Below are positions 21,901 through 34,400 of a DNA stretch of 64,000 bases, in pieces (within the stretch, counting starts at the first letter, position 1; the number at the start of each line of letters is the position of its first letter). The notes below the pieces were generated by a model. That model was not told the origin of the DNA. It did not search any database and was given only the letters and a program-made list of their open reading frames with translations. Source of the stretch: Phoronis australis (taxonomy: Eukaryota; Phoronida; Phoronidae). The position numbers and the translations under genes are program-made. Location: the NCBI GenBank assembly GCA_002633005.1, contig NMRA01000041.1, positions 811,294 through 875,293 of the forward strand, read 5' to 3'.

Positions 21901-23529
21901 GAATGGATGTGGCATGAATCAAAAGTTGCTTTTCCATTGAATGTACATTTTTGTTGTTGAAATTGACTTTTACTTCAGAGGAATTTTTTATATTGCACAC
22001 ACTTGCTTGCAGATACTTATCCGCAAAAAAGAAAATTTGAACTCCATGGCGCCATCTGGTGGTGGAATCTCATCTAGACTAACAATGATGGCTGAAATTC
22101 CAGCTCATGTAAGTTTTGTTTGCTGTATAGGCCTTATTCACGCAGTCGCCATTTTAGTAGTGAGCCTCTTTTTAGGTTTAGAAACGATGCATTTGAGACA
22201 TGAATATAACGAAGCATGTAAAAAATCACACTTTGCACTTCATTTAAGTGTAAAATGCATTGTTTTTAAAACCTATAAAGAGGCTCACTTTTAAAATGGC
22301 AACTGCGTGAATACGGTGTATAGCTCCTGTCTTTAGTTGTCATTTCAGAATTGCAACCATAGAAACCTATTTTTGAGTTGGCGACTTCCGAAATGTTGAG
22401 TTATAAGTTATCAGCACTGCGATATAAGTGTCAGCTAACATAATCACAAAGTGGTGTAATTGTTAGGATGTTGGCTTGTGCAAAATGTCCGGTGAGCTCT
22501 TGTTAGAGCGTTTGTCCCACAATACAGTAATGTTTTGACACTGGGGAAGTGCAGCTTAAATATCCAATTTGTTACATGACAGGCACATAGTAAGTGCTCT
22601 TGCATTTGTCTGTTGACTGGATATCAGCCATTTTGCCTTTCTGATGTCTATTAAAGTGGCTATACACAATAAGGTGTTTTTAATTCTTGAATGTTTAACA
22701 ACAGTGTTACCTAAGGCATAAGCTAAAATCAAGTTTGTTTCTTGTTTTTTGACTCGACGATAAAATATGTGTTGACTCAAAATAATCAAAATATTTTATT
22801 TGTAATCAGACAAATGAATTACAAAGTGCGTAATTATTTTTGCAACAAAAAGGAGCGCTCGCCTGCAGTGACAGATCTACCCAGCTCAGAGGAACTGGGG
22901 TATGCCCAGGCCAAACCAAAAATGTTATGCTATTAGCCGTCATGTTTGTATTCTTTATGTATTGATTACAAGATCTTGAGGTGTGAAAAATATCTTGCAT
23001 ATGGCCTTATGGCATCCAAACTTCTATCTTGTTTCCAAGTGGATGTGCTTCAAAGTGTTACTGAGTTTGAGTGACTTCTGTTGAGTTTATTTTTAAAAAA
23101 TGTATTTAGTGTTGTAACTGCCTTGGTTCAAACTTCAACAAATAAATGTGCTGGCCTGCCTGGCCAATTTTTGTCTGAAAATTTACTGGCCCAGGTGCCA
23201 AGTTACTTTTCAAAGTTACTGGCCCTGCCGCAAATCTACTGGCTCGGGACACTGGACCAGCGTGTATTTCGAATGCTGCTTGTAACTGCCGTGGTTCGTC
23301 TACATTACAGGGTGCTGATCTAGAAACATGGGAAGATGGGGACGGGGGACAGGGGTGGGAGGACAGTGCCACGGATGACACTGCGTGGGAGGCTGACGCG
23401 GCCATTAGAGAGAAGCGGAGGCTGGAGAGGGAGAGGAAATTGCAGGAACACCAAAGGAAGAAGGTGGAACGTGACCAACAAAGACTGTCTAAGAAGGACA
23501 GCTCGTTGACTGCTGTGAAGCTGTCATGA
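18769..23529 (+). CDS. EBAG9: EBAG9 / RCAS1 orthologue, 216 residues, four coding exons
   Basis: EBAG9 is a Golgi-associated membrane adaptor that dampens regulated exocytosis. Exons are 18769-18954, 20635-20784, 22013-22108 and 23311-23529, all phase 0 (62, 50, 32 and 72 codons; human is 213 residues). Shared with the vertebrate protein are the hydrophobic N-terminus followed by F-K-R-x-I-C-R and R-G-R-K, the acidic DFFQDMTP block at the end of exon 2, the S-S-R-L block of exon 3, the LETWED...W acidic segment, and a C-terminal charged coiled coil ending V-K-L-S. As I recall the human sequence, Cys27 is matched here while the Cys at 12 and 14 are not, so palmitoylation may differ. The start is chosen because the only upstream ATG opens a short separate frame. 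Two introns carry tandem repeats. Confidence 0.95.
19378..19860. repeat. Tandem array, about 55-bp unit, in EBAG9 intron 1
   Basis: Roughly eight units each contain ATATTGTG(C/T)TAA(T/C)GAGA and CATCA(T/A)AGAA. Spacings read 54-56 bp. Neighbouring units differ at a few positions, and two flavours (GCATCATAGAAC and GGTGCATCAAAGAATT) alternate in part, suggesting a dimeric higher-order unit. Confidence 0.9.
20635..20784 (+). CDS. EBAG9: EBAG9 coding exon 2
   Basis: Acceptor GATTTGCAG, donor AAG|GTATTA, 50 codons. It carries the Trp-Asp-Ser-Trp segment and DFFQDMTP. Confidence 0.95.
21436..21850. repeat. 19-bp minisatellite in EBAG9 intron 2
   Basis: About 22 copies of a 19-bp unit, consensus AAGATAAGTGTCACTTCTC. 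Sixteen or so retain AGATAA. Each unit also holds the near-palindrome AAGTG-T-CACTT. The array lies between coding exons 2 and 3. Confidence 0.96.
22013..22108 (+). CDS. EBAG9: EBAG9 coding exon 3
   Basis: Acceptor CTTGCTTGCAG, donor CAT|GTAAGT, 32 codons. A CTCF-like core (GCGCCATCTGGTGG) falls inside it at 22049-22062. Confidence 0.94.
23311..23529 (+). CDS. EBAG9: EBAG9 coding exon 4 with stop
   Basis: Acceptor CTACATTACAG, 72 codons and TGA. It encodes the acidic Trp-containing segment and the C-terminal coiled coil. Confidence 0.95.
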   Translation, partial: GADLETWEDGDGGQGWEDSATDDTAWEADAAIREKRRLERERKLQEHQRKKVERDQQRLSKKDSSLTAVKLS

Positions 23530-23997
23530 CCACTCTCACTGTCATTTGGAAGAAATTACCGGAGACATAAGTGATGAAGAAACTGTTCATGTTCCTGATG
23601 GCCATATTTGTTGGAAGACTGTTTTTGGATGCTATCAATTGAAATTTATGGTTAGGGAGTTGTGGGATGTACGTTTTCCTCGCCATCTGTTCGGTGGAAA
23701 TTTAGGTGTCTGTCTCTGATTTCATTGGTTGCTTATTCTGCTGGAAAGCCTGTAACTCGCAATGCATTGCAGATAACCATAAAATGTCAATTGTAGCTTT
23801 CAAGTGTAGCCATAGAAAGATGCCTACTTAAAAACAAAAGTCTCAGTTTTAGAAAATGATGCTCATGCTTTGCACTATTTTGTTGAAGATTTCCTGTCTG
23901 TAGAACATTTCCAATATTGATTCACTGCTTATTACTGAGTGCATCTCTACATTAAAGCAATGGGACCTCTGCTGCTGTGAGCTCTTCGACATTTTGA

Positions 23998-24003
23998 AAT
24001 AAA
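23998..24003 (+). terminator. EBAG9: EBAG9 poly(A) signal
   Basis: AATAAA 469 bp after the stop, with a weaker ATTAAA at 23951. It is the first consensus hexamer downstream. Confidence 0.6.
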
Positions 24004-24019
24004 ATTAGCTTTGATGTTG

Positions 24020-25450
24020 TACGTGTTGACAATTTTCAAAAAAATCCGGTTTTCAGAAAATAGCCAATTGAAATATTACAAGTTTTAGTGGTGTAATGTT
24101 TTGAAATGTTGCACTGTTATTAATGCTTAGGTGTTTGTTAGGAAGTGACTCCACTGTTTTGAAAGCTTATTGTTATCAGGCTGTTTCACCATTGTTATCC
24201 TTCACTGATACGTTGGCAAAAGACTTCTCTAATCGCTTTTAATTCCAAAACCGTTAATGGGAAGAACTATTATGCTCAAGTCCCCACTCATTATGCTGTA
24301 TTTACCCAACTGGTCATTTCGTAGGCTGTCAGTTCTCCACAGGTTCATAACTTACTGTTAGTCAAAGCTTGCTGGGAGCAGTTTTAGAAGGGTAAGTGGT
24401 CTACATCGAATTTTATGCGAAGCATGTTCACTGCAACTTAAGAAATTTGCTTCTTAGATGTTACAGTGAAACTAGCTTATTACAACCATTGTTAATGAGT
24501 TTTGCATCTTAAAAACATTTTGGTTCTGGCCAGATTAAATTCTGTGGGGCAACTGTTTTAGTTTATGTTCATTAAGCCTGGAATAGTGTGAAAATGTATC
24601 CTGTGCATACCTGTGATTATTTGGACAGAGGACAGGCTAGAGGTTGACATCATTCTCAGATAACAGATTGATCAATCACAGAATTCCCAGAGACAAAGAA
24701 ATGTCTTATAATAATTATCCACACCATACTCCCTCAGCAAGTAACCACCATACACATTAGGATGAGAAATCTTCTTGAGTTGAATCTCTTGAAATATTGT
24801 GACAGGACATCAGTTGATGATATTGGTTTGCACTCCCTGTTTGGACTGTCTGATGGTTTTGTGGGGTTTAAGTGTTGCATTGCCAAGGTGTTTAACCTTG
24901 ACAACATTAACGTATCTAAATTGTATCTGCTACTGTCAGGATGGAAGAGTGGTGATGTGATTATTGCTAGACAAAAGTGCTCCATGTTATCAGTGACCCT
25001 GTATGTGACAAGTAACAGGCAGTATTATTGGTTAATGTTAATAGCCAATTCATATGTTGACTGTTGAAATTCTCATGTGCAATTAAGGTATTCAAGAAAA
25101 GAAAGCAGTTTTCTTTCACGTCCTCTGTTGATACAGACAAGCCATTGAACATTGACAAGTAATCAGTGGGGATCCACTGAGGATAGGGGTTGTGAAGGTT
25201 TGAAACCCACCCCTAGATAATTGACATCCGTGGCAAGAACGTTTCGTGTCGTTATTTTGGGACTAGGAGTACTGTCGGATTTAGATTAGTGCGAGGGGCC
25301 ATCCGATTTGCTGAGAATAAACGGTTGCAATAGCTCTTGAGTGGCATTTCATTAGCATCTCTGTTTTTCAAATTCTTAGTCATGGAGACAGTGCAACAAC
25401 TCATTGTTACAATTGTAAATCTACAACTGAATACTAGGGCCCTGTAATTG
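24020..25450. other. Region downstream of EBAG9
   Basis: No supported gene. A 101-codon open frame at 24762-25067 (plus) has no signal peptide, domain or splice support and overlaps open frames on the other strand, so I treat it as chance. Confidence 0.55.
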
Positions 25451-25457
25451 TTACCAC

Positions 25458-25818
25458 TTAAAACGATACTAAAACCAGTTTTAGCTTATTAACAGATACT
25501 AAAAACGACTTTCCCATCCAGTTCTTGAAACAAAATAAGGCTGTGTAACCCTCGACAAAACTCAAAAGTTTGAAGGAAAATTTGAAAACTTGTTGCAAAG
25601 TCTGCTAAACGGGCAAGCGTGACCTACGCTTTTAGCGAATGGCGCGGCAACTGTGGGAGAAAACCACCCGCCATGGGCCATCAAATTCGTTACGTAGGGA
25701 GTATGGGTTTTGGTTGATTTCTGCCTTTATCTTGCAAGATCGACGTCAGGGATTCTTTAGCAAGTCTCAGAACGAGGATTGGTTGAATTCATCGAAACTG
25801 GGTTTAGTATCCTTTCAA
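25458..25818. mobile_element. TTAA-type MITE, diverged copy
   Basis: It starts TTAAAACGATACTAAAACCA and ends TTTAGTATCCTTTCAA, inverted versions of each other and of the ends of the better copy at 34401-34753. The interior shares GCAAAGTCTGCTAAACGG and the GGCAAGCGTGACCTACGCTT-like block with that copy. Confidence 0.7.
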
Positions 25819-25859
25819 CTCGGCTATTATGGTTGCTCTTCCTGAAACGTGTTGGTGCT

Positions 25860-28290
25860 CGGTTGTTACAGTATAGAGTTGTGATCAAGTCGGGTCATTT
25901 ATTCCTATAAAAAAGCTTTCGTGTACAAATGGTGATTTGAAAAAGCCTGCCCGTGCATCATCGCTTAAAGCGATCAAGAAACTTGCTTTATACCACTTGC
26001 CACTGTAAACTTCAATGCAACGTGTTCGCATGTGGACAAATTGTTTGTGGGCGTGGTATAAAAGCATTTCATTTTTGCTTGCGACTACATGTATATGCCT
26101 GGCGCACGAAGTGGCCGGCGGTGGTCCGAGCCAACTTGTACTGGCCTCCAGCAATACCGGCCTGTAGACTTATTCTATCTATGTCTTGAGAAATCGTCTC
26201 GAGTTTGACCAAGGAAGAAGTTAACTAGAGGCCAATATATTTCATAATGTTAAGAAGTCTATATCTAGCATTAGTTTTTGTGACGAACAGCAGGTTTATT
26301 GCCACTTTAGGTACGTTTTTGGTGATAGTGGTTTTCTCATCTAAAATCATCTCACTTGACGTAGCACGCCTGGGCCCGGTCTCCAATCTCCGTACTCAGA
26401 CTCGAATCATGCTCAAACTCACACTTCATACTCAACTCGAGTACAGACTCAGCTTTGGTGTATTCAATGTCATACTCGAAAAATCTGTACTCGAAATTTC
26501 GAGCACGTACTCAGTTTTCGAGTGTACTCGAACTGAAGTGTATCTCATCTATATTTCGAGTACGATTTTGAGTAAAAATTNTGTAAGAAATTCACACACT
26601 GTCAGACTAAAGTATCGGCGGTACGAATTTTACCCGGTCAACTTGGCCAAGTGACCATGCGTGTAGGTGATAGGATCGTGCATACTATTAGAGTACGCTT
26701 TGTGTTACTGACAGTGTTTTAAAAACCACCGACGACTACCACGTTGAACGTGTGTGGTGGTGCCGACTACACCATAGCGTACGTAACAAGACCCTTGACG
26801 TGAATGGCTATATCTGACAGCTGCGACGGAGAATTCTTAAAAAGTTGTGTGCGAATGCCTTAAAATAGACCAGTCGATCACAAACAACAGTTATCAGTTA
26901 TTTTGGTACAGTGGCCAGCATAGTGAAGTGCAGTTTTTTTTTTGAATTTCGAATTGAAAGTGATCGTCGAAGATGTTCACCCAATGCACGCTTCCTGGTT
27001 GTGGATTGACATGCAGGTGTTGTGTGCGTTTCCACTGAAATTCAGTACACCATGACTTAACTTCAATAGGCAACTGCAACGACAACGCGCCATTAAAGCG
27101 GATCGTGGTAAATTTAAAACTTACAAATGCTCTATTTATTACCCCCAAGCAGACACTGATTACAGAACGGGGAACTGTGGATGATCATCCTTCAACGGCC
27201 CTCTACCCGTGGCCCGCCCGACGCCGGCCTTCTGCAGCGCAGCCGGCGGTGATCCTCGACGCAGCCGCAGCGAATGCCTTGCAGCCTACTACGAGATTTG
27301 GCGAGTTATAATAAAATGATAAAATCCCAGCAACACAACGGACTTTGTTGTTTTTGTATCTCTGGTCAAAAACGAAGTTTGTCCTATCCAGTGATTATCC
27401 CAAAAATTCGGTCATGAAACGGACACTGTCCCTATAACCACTTTTTTATGCATCAAAATTTCATAGCGGCAGTATTAGATATCATTAGTAGGCCTACAAC
27501 AAATTTTGTTAGTCGGGACGGGATTGTTGACATTACGTTGGATTGCGTTTTTAAGTTCGTCCGTCGCCATTACTCCGCGCCCGGCCTTTGTGATTATTTT
27601 TCCTTTCTCTTTGGCAATTTCGAAATTATAGCACTTTGCTTACCTTTCTTTTTTCGTGTTGTGGCATTGACAGTGAGTTAAGTCAATATCTTTTATGATA
27701 TATCACACAAATGGCAAAAGCAGCACAAACAGATCACGTCTTCACTGTAAGGAAGCTTTATTCAAACTCATTGCGACCATAAACTTGTGACGTCATGCTT
27801 AGTCGTTTTACTTTGATGTAATCAACGATGAATATGAAACAAAATAAATAATAAACAAACAAAAAATAGGAGATAGTAAAAGTGCAAGACAGCATGGTTA
27901 AATAAAAATAATTGCTATATAAATAATAAATAGTACTTAATTAAAGTACAAGACATGTTCCTGCTTCAATAATATATAGAGACTTGACTCAAGTGTGCTC
28001 CGGTGGTACCAGAACCTGCAACTTCGGAGTGACTCATATCCCATAACGCCACACTGCCTCCTCGTGCAAACGTTTCGCCTTTTTACAGTGATAAAACCAA
28101 AGACAAAATCTTGTGAACAAAGCTAAGCTATTCGCAGTAGTACCTCAGTTTTACTTGTAAATTCTGAGATAACATAATCACATAATCTACTAAAATGTTA
28201 CTGAAAACATACTTGACGTCACGCGTTGTCACACTTACACATTTCATTGACTTCATTCATGTACAATAAAAGAGTGACATATTATCAACG
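25860..28290. other. Intergenic stretch, no supported gene
   Basis: Several open frames of 68-135 codons occur, but none shows a domain or consistent splice sites. A cluster of ACTCGA/TCGAGT words sits at 26390-26575 and makes the 135-codon frame there repetitive. One undetermined base is at 26581. Confidence 0.55.
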
Positions 28291-28369
28291 AGTGGTCGTA
28301 AAACCGTTGCTGCTATCGTTGGCGTTACTGCTGCTACGGCGGCGTTGGTGTTGCCGCCACCGCCGCGGA

Positions 28370-28870
28370 TGCTGATGCGTGTTAAAGTTCGCGTTGCTGT
28401 CTTCTTGTAGCGCATTGGTCAGATCTAACAAAATCAAAATATCAATCATAACTTTTCCAGCGCATGACTTTCATGAGTTATCCAGTTGCTGCTGCCGATG
28501 TCGCAGCTAGACGTCCTTGCTACTAAAGTTGTAGCTTTACTGTTGCTGTTGCACCTTTGCTGTTACCGCCGATGCTGTTGCTGCAGCGTCTTAAATTAAA
28601 GTCCTCGGTACGTTCTTCTTTCCACGTACGGTTTTCTAACAATTCTAACAAAATAAAAATATCGTGGGTTGAGTGCTACTGCTGCTGCCGCTGTCTTGCA
28701 GTTAGACGTCCTTGTTGCTATAGTAGCGGCTTTGCTGTTGCTGCAGCGGCGTTGCTCTTGCTGCCGCCCCCAATGCTGTTGCGTTTTAAAGTCCTCGTTA
28801 CTTTTTTCTTGTCGCGCATTGGTTCACTACCTTTATGCTGCCGTTGTTGCAGTTAGAACCGGTCCTTGTT
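28370..28870. repeat. About 200-bp tandem repeat with CTG-rich blocks
   Basis: The words TTAAAGT(C/T)C(T/G)CG(T/G)TAC and TTAGAACG/TTAGACGTCCTTG recur at about 28380/28500, 28590/28700 and 28785/28850, giving two and a half units of roughly 195-210 bp. A related block lies 3' of the third PAN-WSC gene (47690-47815), so it was probably copied along with the gene. Confidence 0.65.
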
Positions 28871-28902
28871 GCTAATAGTTCTGGCTATGAGAACAGAAAG
28901 TG

Positions 28903-29192
28903 TCAATCACTTTTCCATGGCGAAACAATCATGATATAATTCCGTAATGATCCTCCGCACGTTTCGTTTACATTTCCAAAACATTTAGTTTTACATTGAG
29001 ATTCTCTGGCCTTGCCGCCACTGGTACCGTATTGATTGCCACACCAACATTCTTTGCCGTTCTGAGCTGCAGCATATTTGTATGACTTCTTACTACATTC
29101 GTAGTGGCAACGGTCACGTGTAACTTTTTTGGAAAACAATACCAGTTTGGGTAAGTCCCTCTTCCTAAATTTGTCTACGTAACATCCAGGAT
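28903..29192 (-). CDS. PAN+WSC protein A exon 2 (WSC domain)
   Basis: Acceptor TTTTGCAG, 290 nt, ends TGA. The family's complete eight-Cys WSC pattern is present. Confidence 0.92.
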
Positions 29193-29852
29193 CTGCAAAA
29201 GAGTGCCACAGAGCATTAACCATATTTAGTCAAGACATGCACACGTGCGAGGACGCGTACAAATTGGTTAGGAGCCGCAACGACAGGTCAATCAATGATC
29301 AAAAGTCAAGATTTATGTACCTTCAAATGGGCCTGATGAAGCGACAATTGATTTGATAAACCTAAACCCTCGCTTAGTTTATGACTGGCAACTTTTCTTA
29401 CGAGTCTATGGTTCATAAACCCATAATGTGCACCAATTTTAATATGTATTGTTCTGACGCAAAGCAATTGAAAGGTTGAATTCGAAGAATTCTGTCGAAA
29501 TATTTTTATTACCTGTACAGCTGCCGGCGTTTTTCCCCGTTTGCTCAAAATATTCCCAATCTTCATTATGTTCAAATTCACTCGCTTTGACATCGTTAAG
29601 ACAAACTTTCTGGCATAGTTTATATCTCTCAGAGAAGCCGAAGGCGTCACACATCTCGTCTCGGCGACAATCAAGTGTGCAAGCCAGAGCTGACGAATTT
29701 GCAATGATTGTCGTAAATTGATTCGTAATGCGCCTCTTTTTGATCATCTCATAATTGGGTCCGCAACTTTGCGAGCTCATCACAGACTGTGTCATTAGAA
29801 CCGAAATCAGGAAGGCGACACTAGTTTTGCATGACGAAGCCATGAGAAACAT
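28903..29852 (-). CDS. Secreted PAN+WSC protein A, 209 residues
   Basis: Two exons (29852-29513 and 29192-28903) join in phase 1, splitting an Asp codon, across a 320-bp intron. Residues 1 to about 25 form a signal peptide. Residues 30-110 look like a PAN/apple domain, with the Cys-rich words CTLDC, DEMC and CQKVC around an aromatic F-G-F-S core. The second exon is a WSC domain: it opens D-P-G-C-Y-V-D and carries the eight expected Cys, with DRCHYEC, ECWCG and ETCGG. WSC and PAN domains bind carbohydrate or protein partners outside the cell, so this is probably a small secreted lectin-like protein. No membrane segment or GPI signal follows the WSC domain. It is one of three tandem minus-strand copies. 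The specific ligand is unknown. Confidence 0.9.
29513..29852 (-). CDS. PAN+WSC protein A exon 1
   Basis: The ATG was chosen by alignment with the two paralogues, which share the MFL(M/R/T)AxS start. 340 nt, donor ACAG|GTAATA, phase 1. Confidence 0.9.
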
Positions 29853-29910
29853 TGTGATGCGTCACTTTTCAAGGGTCACGATTCTGTCAAAATGCACGTA
29901 ATGACGATAG

Positions 29911-29922
29911 AAATATAAGAGC
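29911..29922 (-). promoter_or_regulatory. TATA-like core promoter of PAN+WSC gene A
   Basis: On the minus strand TCTTATATTTCTA lies about 60 bp before the ATG. The TATA plus ATTTCTA arrangement recurs before all three paralogues. Confidence 0.5.
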
Positions 29923-29989
29923 ACGTCACGTAATATGACAATGACACAAAGAAGAGCCACTATCCAATTAGAACTCTGATAAGTTATAA

Positions 29990-30880
29990 TTAACCTTTAA
30001 AATCACGTCTGTATTATGTACTTAATCATGCGTTCCTGGAACAAAATTCAAAGCAAATATCGCAACAAAAGAAGTATTCCATTAAGCACTTACAGAGGAA
30101 CAAATCGATGATAGACGCCGAACGCCATATTTGCGTATACAAATGTACTTCCGAACCTTGAAAAAACGTACATGTCTTAGTCCAGCATAATCATAAAATG
30201 GTAAACCAGAAATCTGAGGTATACATCGAAACCAGACCTGCAATACATTTTTGGTTGTTGAAATTACTATGATATCATTTATCATTCAATCACTATTTTT
30301 ATACGTTATAACTGATCTTGTAACAAAAACACAATTACATTTGATATCGGGAGTGAACGATTAGGCCTACTCTCGTGACCTTTTGATAACTGTCTTGAAT
30401 ACGATGATGTATGATTGGTTAAGACAAGTCTAACGAGCTCTTAATTCCAGCGAATCAGGAGGGGGAGGGGGAATGTAAATCCAACTATCTAGTCCCCCCG
30501 TCTTGTCCTACAAATGATCAAAGCTAACGAAAACCGAGAGATAGTTTTTCAACCAGCTTGGGACACAGATCAACTATTGACGAAGCATGAACCAAGGACA
30601 GTGCTTTCGTGATAAAAAAGCATATGGTATGGTGGAAATGTGTGTCAAATAAATTCAATAACAACTATATGTTGCGAATTAAATTAACAATCAAACTATG
30701 CGGGAAAGCGAGTAGATTATTGGCGGAAAAGGGAACTCGTTGAGAACTCCAGACTCGAGTATTCATATTCCTAACATTAGACCATTAGTGGTCAGTAAAG
30801 AAATTTACGTTGTCAAATCGCATTTGCGCTACGCCATAAGTTATCATCGCATCTAATCATGTCAACGAACTTCTAGTCCA
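29990..30880 (-). repeat. Upstream flank duplicated with gene A
   Basis: This 5' flank aligns by eye in many blocks with 50215-51115, the flank of gene D: for example GAGGAACAAATCGATGATA, ATGTATGATTGGTT, AGCATATGG and TTTACGTTGTCAAATCGC, in the same order. The duplication that made the paralogues therefore included about 1 kb of upstream DNA. Confidence 0.75.
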
Positions 30881-32639
30881 GTGTAAAGAAATACAGCTCC
30901 AATCTCGGTACCAAACTCTCGGAATCTCTGAATGAAGCTTACTTCTTTATTGCACAACACTTTCCGTGCTGAAGATTTCACGATTTTCTCAACTCTAAAA
31001 ATCTGTTAAATGGACTAGGGCGTTGTGTATGCTGTACAACCGTCCTGCTACAAGACACAAATGCTAATCTTCTAAAGGAGAATCTTGTGCCGAATGGACT
31101 CATCAAAACAGTTCCTTGCACATTAGTGTGGGGGCAACGACGATTTTACTGAAGCTCAGTCTGTGTTGTGGCACTACACACAACACCAACAGAATTATTG
31201 TCCAACAAATAACAGAATTTGAGCCGATGTGCAAAGTGCAAGGATGTCATTACCTAAAGAGAAACGGACATCGCGTGAACCCACAAGCAGTAGGGATTGA
31301 ACCATTGTGTTCAAAGCAAAAAGTTGAACCAAATAGATAGGATTGTTTTGAAATAGCTTTTCTAGATTATTTTATCTCATTTTTGCTTTTAGTTTTTCTT
31401 TCTGCTTGAGTAGCAAACACAAAAACAGTCTCACTTTATGTTTATTCCATGAATTTAGCAATTTAGCAATTATTTAACATTGTTAACCGATTTTATTCTC
31501 GTTGTGTAGCTCATTCTTAGAAAATTGTTAGTTCCACATATTGCCAAAAGGAGGCACACTTTTTCTGTCAATATCCTTTTTTAATTACACAGCTTATTTC
31601 AATTGCATGTTTACAAGAAGAGTGTCTTTTTCACTCAACCAAATGTAAACTTTTCCTATGTATAACCTTTTGGTTAAATAGTCCGTATTGTTGAAATGAT
31701 TTGCTGTTGGAGAATAATAAAATATATCGAAATGTTAGATCAAACCACTCTCATTTTAGAATACATTTTCGGATTTTACGTGTTTCTGTTCTTTATTCCG
31801 TTTTCTGGTTTTGATACAAATGGATTTTACATTGCTCTTTTGAATATCTTTTGTTTTCCCGCATTTTCAGATTAATTTACAACGCCATCCTTTCGCTATT
31901 TTTTCCTTTACGTGTTTCAGTTGGGATTCCAAATATCAAAGACTTGTAAGCAAAACGTCGGCATTCTCAAAGATTCACGAATGCGGAAGTTGGCATGAAT
32001 TTTACTGATCAGTGTGAATCTACACTTTATCAAAATGTCACATTTTCTGTTTTTTTATTGTTGTTCCAAAATTTAAGCCCCCGGCTGTTGATAAGCAGCA
32101 TTTTTACACTCGTACGATCAGTATATACCGTACGCAAATATACATGCACCCGAGTGTAAATGTCAATTTGCATCGTGTTCTTTAAGGGAATACAATAGCG
32201 GCATTTGCACTAAATTTTCTATCGAGTTTGAAGAGAACAAGCGGCATAAGCGAAGTTTCTGGTAAAGGCAATACTCTTCCGGTATAACTGCTTTGGAACT
32301 GGACAGTTCAGAGGTCAAGGTATCCCCCATGGTATTGCTCTTAGAACTAGCTAGCAAACGATAACTATGGCCAAGAAAACTGATGACCTGGTAGCAGATG
32401 ACAGTGTACTCGTTTTGCCAGAGATTGCTCTGATGCATTATGCTAAAAACTAAGACAATACGCATGTTAGAAAGTCGCTGGAGCCTGACATACGATTTAG
32501 AAAAGGAGTATAGCACTTCGTAAACTTTCTGGGGCTCGGAAAGCAACGATTTTTTATTCAAAAATGCAGACTAAATGTTATCAGTCAAAGCTGATTACAT
32601 AATACGCGTAAGATTTCCATTATGCGATATTTTTTTAAC

Positions 32640-32880
32640 CATAAACTTGGGATTTTCCAATTGCGCCTTTGGTATCGATGGAAGTTACATATCAATTATT
32701 GCGCCCCACATATTGTTTGCGATTTTCATACAAAAAATGCACGTGTGCAAATTTACATTTTTTCTACCTCAAAAGGTACGTAAATATACACCCAGCAGTA
32801 GATTTAATTGTGTTTACTTGACAAAAATACCAACTGTATGTAAAATTCTCGGGTACGAATAAACACTCTGGTGTAAATAG
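32640..32880 (+). repeat. Dispersed repeat shared with 55530-55730
   Basis: Both copies contain CATATCAATTATTGCGC, GTAAATATACACCC and a CTCGGGTAC...TGTAAATA tail in the same order. Confidence 0.7.
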
Positions 32881-34400
32881 CAACAAATACATTGAGCTCA
32901 CTAGATTTATAACTGTTTACATCATAATATTTTGTGTTTGTCCATCAAGTTTAGAGCTGTACAAAATTATTACTTATGTGAGCTCGACGCTTAGCTAAAC
33001 GCCAAGTTGCATTTGGCGACATGCCAAAAATCTGAGGTCGCTTAACGAAATCCAAGGTTGCCAAAAACTGAACATGTTCGGCGCTGACTAATCCTGAGGT
33101 TCCTTAGTCGGCGTGAACTTTCATCCAATAAAAAAGAAAAAAGCCCACTGCCTGTAGTGGCACGTAATCTTCTCCTTGCACTCCTCTACTTCCCTCATAT
33201 TGTACGTGCGTTCATGCCTGACTCAATTATTCCTAGTATCCCTCTGACGAACGTGGGGCGAGCAGCATAGGACGCATACTAATCCTGAGGATTCTTATTG
33301 GGCAGGTGACACGAATTTTGCCGATCTTGCTGAATTTTACCGAACAAGTCCGACTTCTGTCTGTTTACGTCCTGTTGTAATTTAAACGTGGTGGCAAATG
33401 CGCCGACTTCACGAAATAAACGAAACAGTTGTGAATCAAAGTTAATAATTCTACGAAAACTGTTAGTAATTTAAAGTTCAGAAGTCAACAAGAACCTTGG
33501 AACGAATTTAGAGGGAATAATTGTCTGACTTCGGATACTCGCAGTGGCGACCTCATGGCGACTTGGAATTCTTACCAGGTCGCCAAACACTATCTGAGGT
33601 CGCATTGGCGCTGCATGTGTTTTTTATATTATTACTGACTGCAGTGATAATGTACGTTAAATGCTACTTTATATAGATATCTACATGTAGTTACACTGTC
33701 TTAAAATGAAGAAAAAATAAAATTTTGTATCAAGACCTTTTGTCTTTTATTCCTTTCGTCATTTCTCTCTACACCAATTCACGGATTTCTACATCAAGAA
33801 TAGTATAATTGAAATACAACGAGGTTTGATATCATTTCATCAGAACCATCGCAAACATTAAGACTGGCCTGTGCGCTACCTGTTGGCCGCATCTAACATA
33901 CAGATTTGAATTTGCCATGAAAATGTAAAGTACTTTCGACCAACTGTTACATGATAACCAACGATGGGAAGCTTGTGATTACTAAGGAGAGAGTATGGCG
34001 AAACAATGCGTTTTCGTGTGACTTCCAAGGGCGTGTTTTGGTTTATTGTTAAGTTTGTCTAAATTGAGACAATATTTATTGTATGAAACCAACAGACCAT
34101 TGATCAGTAGTCCACAAATCCAGAAACTCCAAGGCATTGTACATGTATCTGGGTCTAAAGCGTAAAATCGTGTCACCATCACTTGACAACGTCAACCGCC
34201 AAACAGAAAATAACACAATGCACTATTAAACAATGTGACAGTGTTGCAATGTGTATGACCGATTACTTTCCGTTCTCGTGTTTCGGTGTTCTTTTTTATG
34301 GTGACACTACCGTGGTTTAATTTCCACTTCCTGTTGAACAACACAAGTTAAAAGTCTACATTGTTACTTTTCATTTCTTACATGTTGTGTACTATTCTCT

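Noticed and set aside
24762-25067. 101-codon open frame downstream of EBAG9
   Set aside because: Overlapped by open frames on the other strand and without a recognisable domain.
32163-32561. 132-codon minus-strand open frame
   Set aside because: It is long for chance, but shows no signal peptide, domain, splice context or paralogue.
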